From Thermoplasmata archaeon (GTDB taxonomy: Archaea > Thermoplasmatota > Thermoplasmata > Thermoplasmatales > Thermoplasmataceae), in contig JAKAUD010000014.1 of NCBI GenBank assembly GCA_021827885.1, positions 1 through 8,801 of the forward strand: DNA of 8,801 bases. The letters are read 5' to 3'. A program made the position numbers and the translations under genes. Each line of letters begins with the position of its first letter. The first letter of the stretch is position 1. A model generated the notes under the pieces. The model was not told the origin of the DNA. It worked only from the letters and a program-made list of their open reading frames with translations, and ran no database searches. Positions 6,842-8,801 of this stretch are shown piece after piece.

Positions 6842-6865
6842 GACTCATCGCACTTTCATATGGGT
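6842..6865 (-). mobile_element. Possible right end of the decayed ISL3 element
   Basis: Directly after the transposase stop the minus strand reads ACCCATATG and then AAAGTGCGATGAGTC, after which similarity to IS sequence can no longer be argued. ISL3-type elements usually end soon after the transposase stop, so the terminal repeat probably lies here, about 12 bases from the tRNA 3' end. No matching inverted copy is seen beyond 7093, so the left end appears lost. Confidence 0.3.
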
Positions 6866-7090
6866 TCATGGATAAAGACCTAAATTACCACACCTGAAGT
6901 ATATTTTAGTCTTCAGGTGCTCTTTATTCCTGAAACCAAATGCCATCTTTTCTATGAGGGCAATCCTTGAATTTATCCCCTCAGCTTTTGCATTGATTAT
7001 GCGATGCGTGAAATAGTTCAGTATGAAGTCAATATGCACCTTCATCATCCTCGCAATATCTTTCATTGCATCAACGAATAAATGAATGAC
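6866..7090 (-). pseudogene. ISL3-family transposase, C-terminal remnant
   Basis: The minus-strand frame is open for about 75 codons and ends at TGA (6868-6866). It carries the C-terminal signature of ISL3 transposases: HRIINAKAEGINSRI, where the Glu in the NAxxEG segment is probably the last residue of the DDE triad, then the GFRN block, then a YFRCGNLGLYP ending. An intact ISL3 transposase is about 400 residues, so most of the protein, including the zinc-finger DNA-binding part and both catalytic Asp residues, is missing. The frame closes upstream at a TAG (7093-7091), and no transposase sequence is evident between there and 7219. The ATG at 7066 lies inside the conserved region and is unlikely to be a real start. 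The fragment begins 35 bases past the tRNA-Leu gene. It cannot transpose by itself. Confidence 0.82.
6891..6919. repeat. 9-bp inverted repeat inside the transposase remnant
   Basis: CACCTGAAG at 6891-6899 and CTTCAGGTG at 6911-6919 are perfect inverted copies with an 11-base loop. They fall within the codons for the EHLK and YFRCG residues of the remnant. The stem could form in RNA or DNA. It may be coincidental to the coding sequence or may belong to the IS end structure. Confidence 0.45.
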
Positions 7091-7137
7091 CTATGTACTC
7101 TTTAGAATATGGTGTTTTCAGTAAGAAATAATGTAAA

Positions 7138-7171
7138 AAATAATTATTTGACAATCATCATATAATTGTCA
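7138..7171. promoter_or_regulatory. Adjacent palindromes upstream of the epimerase gene
   Basis: AAATAATTATTT (7138-7149) is a perfect 12-bp palindrome. It shares its last base with an inverted repeat, TGACAAT at 7149-7155 and ATTGTCA at 7165-7171. Both lie just upstream of the epimerase TATA box, where an operator or activator site would be expected. AT-rich DNA makes such symmetry common, so function is only suggested. Confidence 0.35.
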
Positions 7172-7191
7172 TAGGTTGAATCCCAAAAGAG

Positions 7192-7198
7192 TTATAAT
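7192..7198 (+). promoter_or_regulatory. TATA box of the epimerase gene
   Basis: TTATAAT is centred 25 bases before the ATG at 7220, with a purine-rich AAAAGAG just ahead that fits a TFB-recognition element. This spacing makes the message leaderless or nearly so. Confidence 0.6.
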
Positions 7199-7219
7199 GT
7201 CTGGAGTCTCTATTAGACG

Positions 7220-8149
7220 ATGGTTATGGTAAATAGAATTATCGTTGTAGGCTCAACAGGTCTTATTGGAAGATCACTTTCCAAATTTCTTTTGTCTCCG
7301 GGGAACGAGATAGTTTCTGTGTCAAGAGACCCAGAGAGTGCCAGGAATTTAATTCCCGGACTCAGATCATATGAAAAACTGCAGATTAATGCGGAAAAAT
7401 TCAGGGAAATAGTGGATGGATCCGATGTAGTAATCAATATGACTGGCTCTCCGGCATTTGAGAAATACCGAGATTATGATAGAATAGTTAGGGAAAGCAG
7501 AGTTGATTTGACTGAATCAATTTCAGAAGGAATTTCTCAGTGTGAAAGAAAACCAAAAGTATTCATAAATGCCAGTGCAAGCGGATATTATGGCCCAGGG
7601 GGACCGGATCAAACGTACACCGAAACTTCAGCCGGTGGGGACGACTATTGGGGAAATCTTGTGAAGGATTGGGAAGCCGCAACAGGAAAGGCAGAAAAAG
7701 CAGGGGTAAGAACCGTGAAGATAAGAACCAGTGTTATACTCTCCAGTGAGGGAGGAGCACTTTCACAGCTTGCCCCTGTATTTAGGAAACACCTAGGCGG
7801 TTATATAAAACCAGGAACTCAGTTTTTCTCATGGATTCACATTGATGATGAAATTGGAATAATAGACTTTACAATAAAAAATGCTGAGATTACAGGTCCC
7901 GTAAATGCAACATCTCCTGGGTATACTACTTCCCGTGAGTTTTTCAGCGCTATTGGCTCCGAGATGAATAGAAAAGCTTCAATCGGAATGCCAGAATTCA
8001 TTCTTAAGGCACGGGTAGGCAAGGCTTATGGACTGCTCGCGTCCGGAGGAAAGATCATTCCGGAGAAGGTTCTGAAAGCGGGCTACCAGTTTAAGTATGC
8101 AGATATCAGAAGCGCATTGAAGGACATCATCCCCAATATGGTGAGTTAA
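7220..8149 (+). CDS. TIGR01777 family NAD(P)-binding epimerase (SDR superfamily, YfcH-like)
   Basis: A 309-residue extended short-chain dehydrogenase-like protein. The Rossmann nucleotide site GSTGLIG is at residues 11-17. A VINMTGSP segment is at 71-78, where the family has NLAGAPI. INASASGYYG (116-125) carries the family tyrosine motif in place of the classical YxxxK. Further family blocks are RTSVILSSEGGAL (169-181), SWIHIDD (204-210) and GPVNATSPG (226-234). The C-terminal DUF1731 domain includes IIPEKVLKAGYQFKYADI (279-296). Full length and intact. Members bind NAD(P), but their physiological substrate is generally unknown, so no pathway is assigned. The first ATG (7220) suits the TATA box 25 bases upstream; a second ATG at 7226 is also possible and would shorten the protein by two residues. 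It stands alone: the gene downstream faces the other way and upstream is only the IS remnant. Confidence 0.9.
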   Translation: MVMVNRIIVVGSTGLIGRSLSKFLLSPGNEIVSVSRDPESARNLIPGLRSYEKLQINAEKFREIVDGSDVVINMTGSPAFEKYRDYDRIVRESRVDLTESISEGISQCERKPKVFINASASGYYGPGGPDQTYTETSAGGDDYWGNLVKDWEAATGKAEKAGVRTVKIRTSVILSSEGGALSQLAPVFRKHLGGYIKPGTQFFSWIHIDDEIGIIDFTIKNAEITGPVNATSPGYTTSREFFSAIGSEMNRKASIGMPEFILKARVGKAYGLLASGGKIIPEKVLKAGYQFKYADIRSALKDIIPNMVS

Positions 8150-8208
8150 ACAATCGATTCCTATCAGAAAAACACAGATAGTGCCGGTTGGTCTGCCTCG
8201 CTTTTAGG

Positions 8209-8228
8209 TGTCAAATAGACCATTGACA
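8209..8228. repeat. Short inverted repeat in the convergent gap
   Basis: TGTCAA (8209-8214) and TTGACA (8223-8228) form a 6-bp inverted repeat in the gap of about 160 bases between the epimerase and toxin genes. The gap holds no open reading frame of useful size. The stem might help end one of the convergent transcripts, but it is short. Confidence 0.25.
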
Positions 8229-8313
8229 TGTATATTTGTGATAATATATAATTTGATGGGATAGATCAAAAGAGAAAGGTTTTCTAAATCCGCCTATGAA
8301 CATTCTAATCATC

Positions 8314-8718
8314 TCAGGGCAGAGATAGATGCACTTTCACGCCACTTATTTCTCCAGCTTCCAGGAAGTCTTTATCGCAAGTTATGATCGATTCATGATT
8401 TTCTGCACAAATACCCAGTATTATTATATCCAATTCGTTTATTAATAAGCCATTTTCCTTTAGCCTGGAGTATATTTCTGCGCATAATCCTGCAGTTTTA
8501 GTGGTAAAACCGTATACCTTAAACTGATCAAGAAATTCAAGCAGCATCTCTTTCCTATCAATTCTTGAGACAGATGTATAAATTCCTCTGAGAAACTCAT
8601 ATCTGTTTATCACCGTTATGCATGCGCTTTCGCTGGAATGTTCCCTCAAGATTCTCTTTACCGATGAATTGCCTTTTACGACATCTATAAGGACATTGGT
8701 ATCAATGACAGGTGCCAC
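8314..8718 (-). CDS. vapC: PIN-domain ribonuclease toxin, VapC family
   Basis: A 134-residue single-domain protein of normal VapC length. The four acidic PIN residues are in place: Asp6 in VIDTNVLID, Glu41 in NRYEFLRG, Asp97 in NELDIIILGICAE and Asp115 in ITCDKDF. They bind Mg2+ or Mn2+ at the RNase active site. VapC toxins cleave specific RNAs, often tRNAs or rRNA, and are held inactive by their antitoxin. The start is GTG at 8718-8716, four bases past the stop of the upstream antitoxin, with a GGTG ribosome site overlapping that stop. The beta strand carrying Asp6 begins right after this start, so no earlier start is needed. The tight spacing shows a two-gene operon. Target RNA cannot be read from the sequence. 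Confidence 0.9.
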   Translation of the reverse strand: MAPVIDTNVLIDVVKGNSSVKRILREHSSESACITVINRYEFLRGIYTSVSRIDRKEMLLEFLDQFKVYGFTTKTAGLCAEIYSRLKENGLLINELDIIILGICAENHESIITCDKDFLEAGEISGVKVHLSLP

Positions 8719-8722
8719 CAGT

Positions 8723-8801
8723 TTACACCTTCTTTATCTCCCTTGGCATTGCCCTTTTTCTTCCCTCGATAACATCTTGCTCTAGCACTTTGCCTTCATC
8801 G
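8723..8801 (-). CDS. vapB: Antitoxin of the VapBC pair (partial, C-terminal end)
   Basis: The minus strand is open from the window edge to TAA at 8725-8723 and gives 25 residues: a charged segment containing KVLEQDVIEG, then RKRAMPREIKKV at the end. The gene lies four bases ahead of vapC in the same direction, the usual antitoxin-toxin order. The visible part is highly charged, as antitoxin tails that wrap the toxin are. The DNA-binding part lies outside the window, so the class (AbrB-like, ribbon-helix-helix or other) is undetermined. Promoter and autoregulatory operator would also be off the edge. Confidence 0.7.
   Translation of the reverse strand, partial: DEGKVLEQDVIEGRKRAMPREIKKV

Noticed and set aside
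6866..7066. A complete 66-residue protein starting at the ATG at 7066
   Set aside because: The reading frame and likely transposase similarity continue upstream of this ATG, and the sequence is the C-terminus of an ISL3 transposase. It is therefore a truncated remnant and not a small gene.

Overview
The window looks like chromosomal DNA from a thermoacidophilic euryarchaeon of the order Thermoplasmatales (Ferroplasma, Acidiplasma, Cuniculiplasma or a relative). Three things point there. Promoters are archaeal, with TATA boxes about 25 bases before several starts. Starts are either leaderless or use GGTG-type ribosome sites. One gene fuses an O6-alkylguanine-DNA alkyltransferase (AGT) domain to endonuclease V, an arrangement characterised in Ferroplasma acidarmanus. 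The DNA is AT-rich and rich in ATA and AGA/AGG codons. The genus is an inference.

Layout from left to right. (1) The tail of an unrecognised gene (1-93), then a leaderless DUF998 membrane protein (150-728), both on the + strand. (2) A convergent junction, then two minus-strand genes: an L-2-hydroxyglutarate oxidase-like FAD enzyme (806-2137, TTG start) and, upstream of it, a large MMPL/RND membrane protein (2200-5259). A hairpin with a T-tract sits between them. (3) A divergent control region of about 200 bp containing a perfect 12-bp palindrome. It leads rightward to the AGT-endonuclease V fusion (5461-6396), whose AGT active-site motif is PCYK instead of PCHR. (4) A gene-poor stretch, then an intronless class II tRNA-Leu(CAG) (6746-6830). 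The C-terminal remnant of an ISL3-family transposase lies close behind it (6866-7090, minus). (5) A leaderless TIGR01777-type SDR-family epimerase (7220-8149). (6) A minus-strand toxin-antitoxin pair: a PIN-domain VapC (8314-8718) and the end of its antitoxin, which runs off the window.

These genes do not form one pathway. The window is ordinary core and accessory chromosome: a DNA repair enzyme, a redox enzyme, an envelope transporter, a nucleotide-binding epimerase, a tRNA and two accessory elements (IS remnant, toxin-antitoxin). The most interesting protein is the repair fusion, because its alkyltransferase half keeps the acceptor cysteine but has changed the other two residues of the catalytic triad. 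I found no CRISPR array, no integrase and no convincing undescribed multi-gene system.
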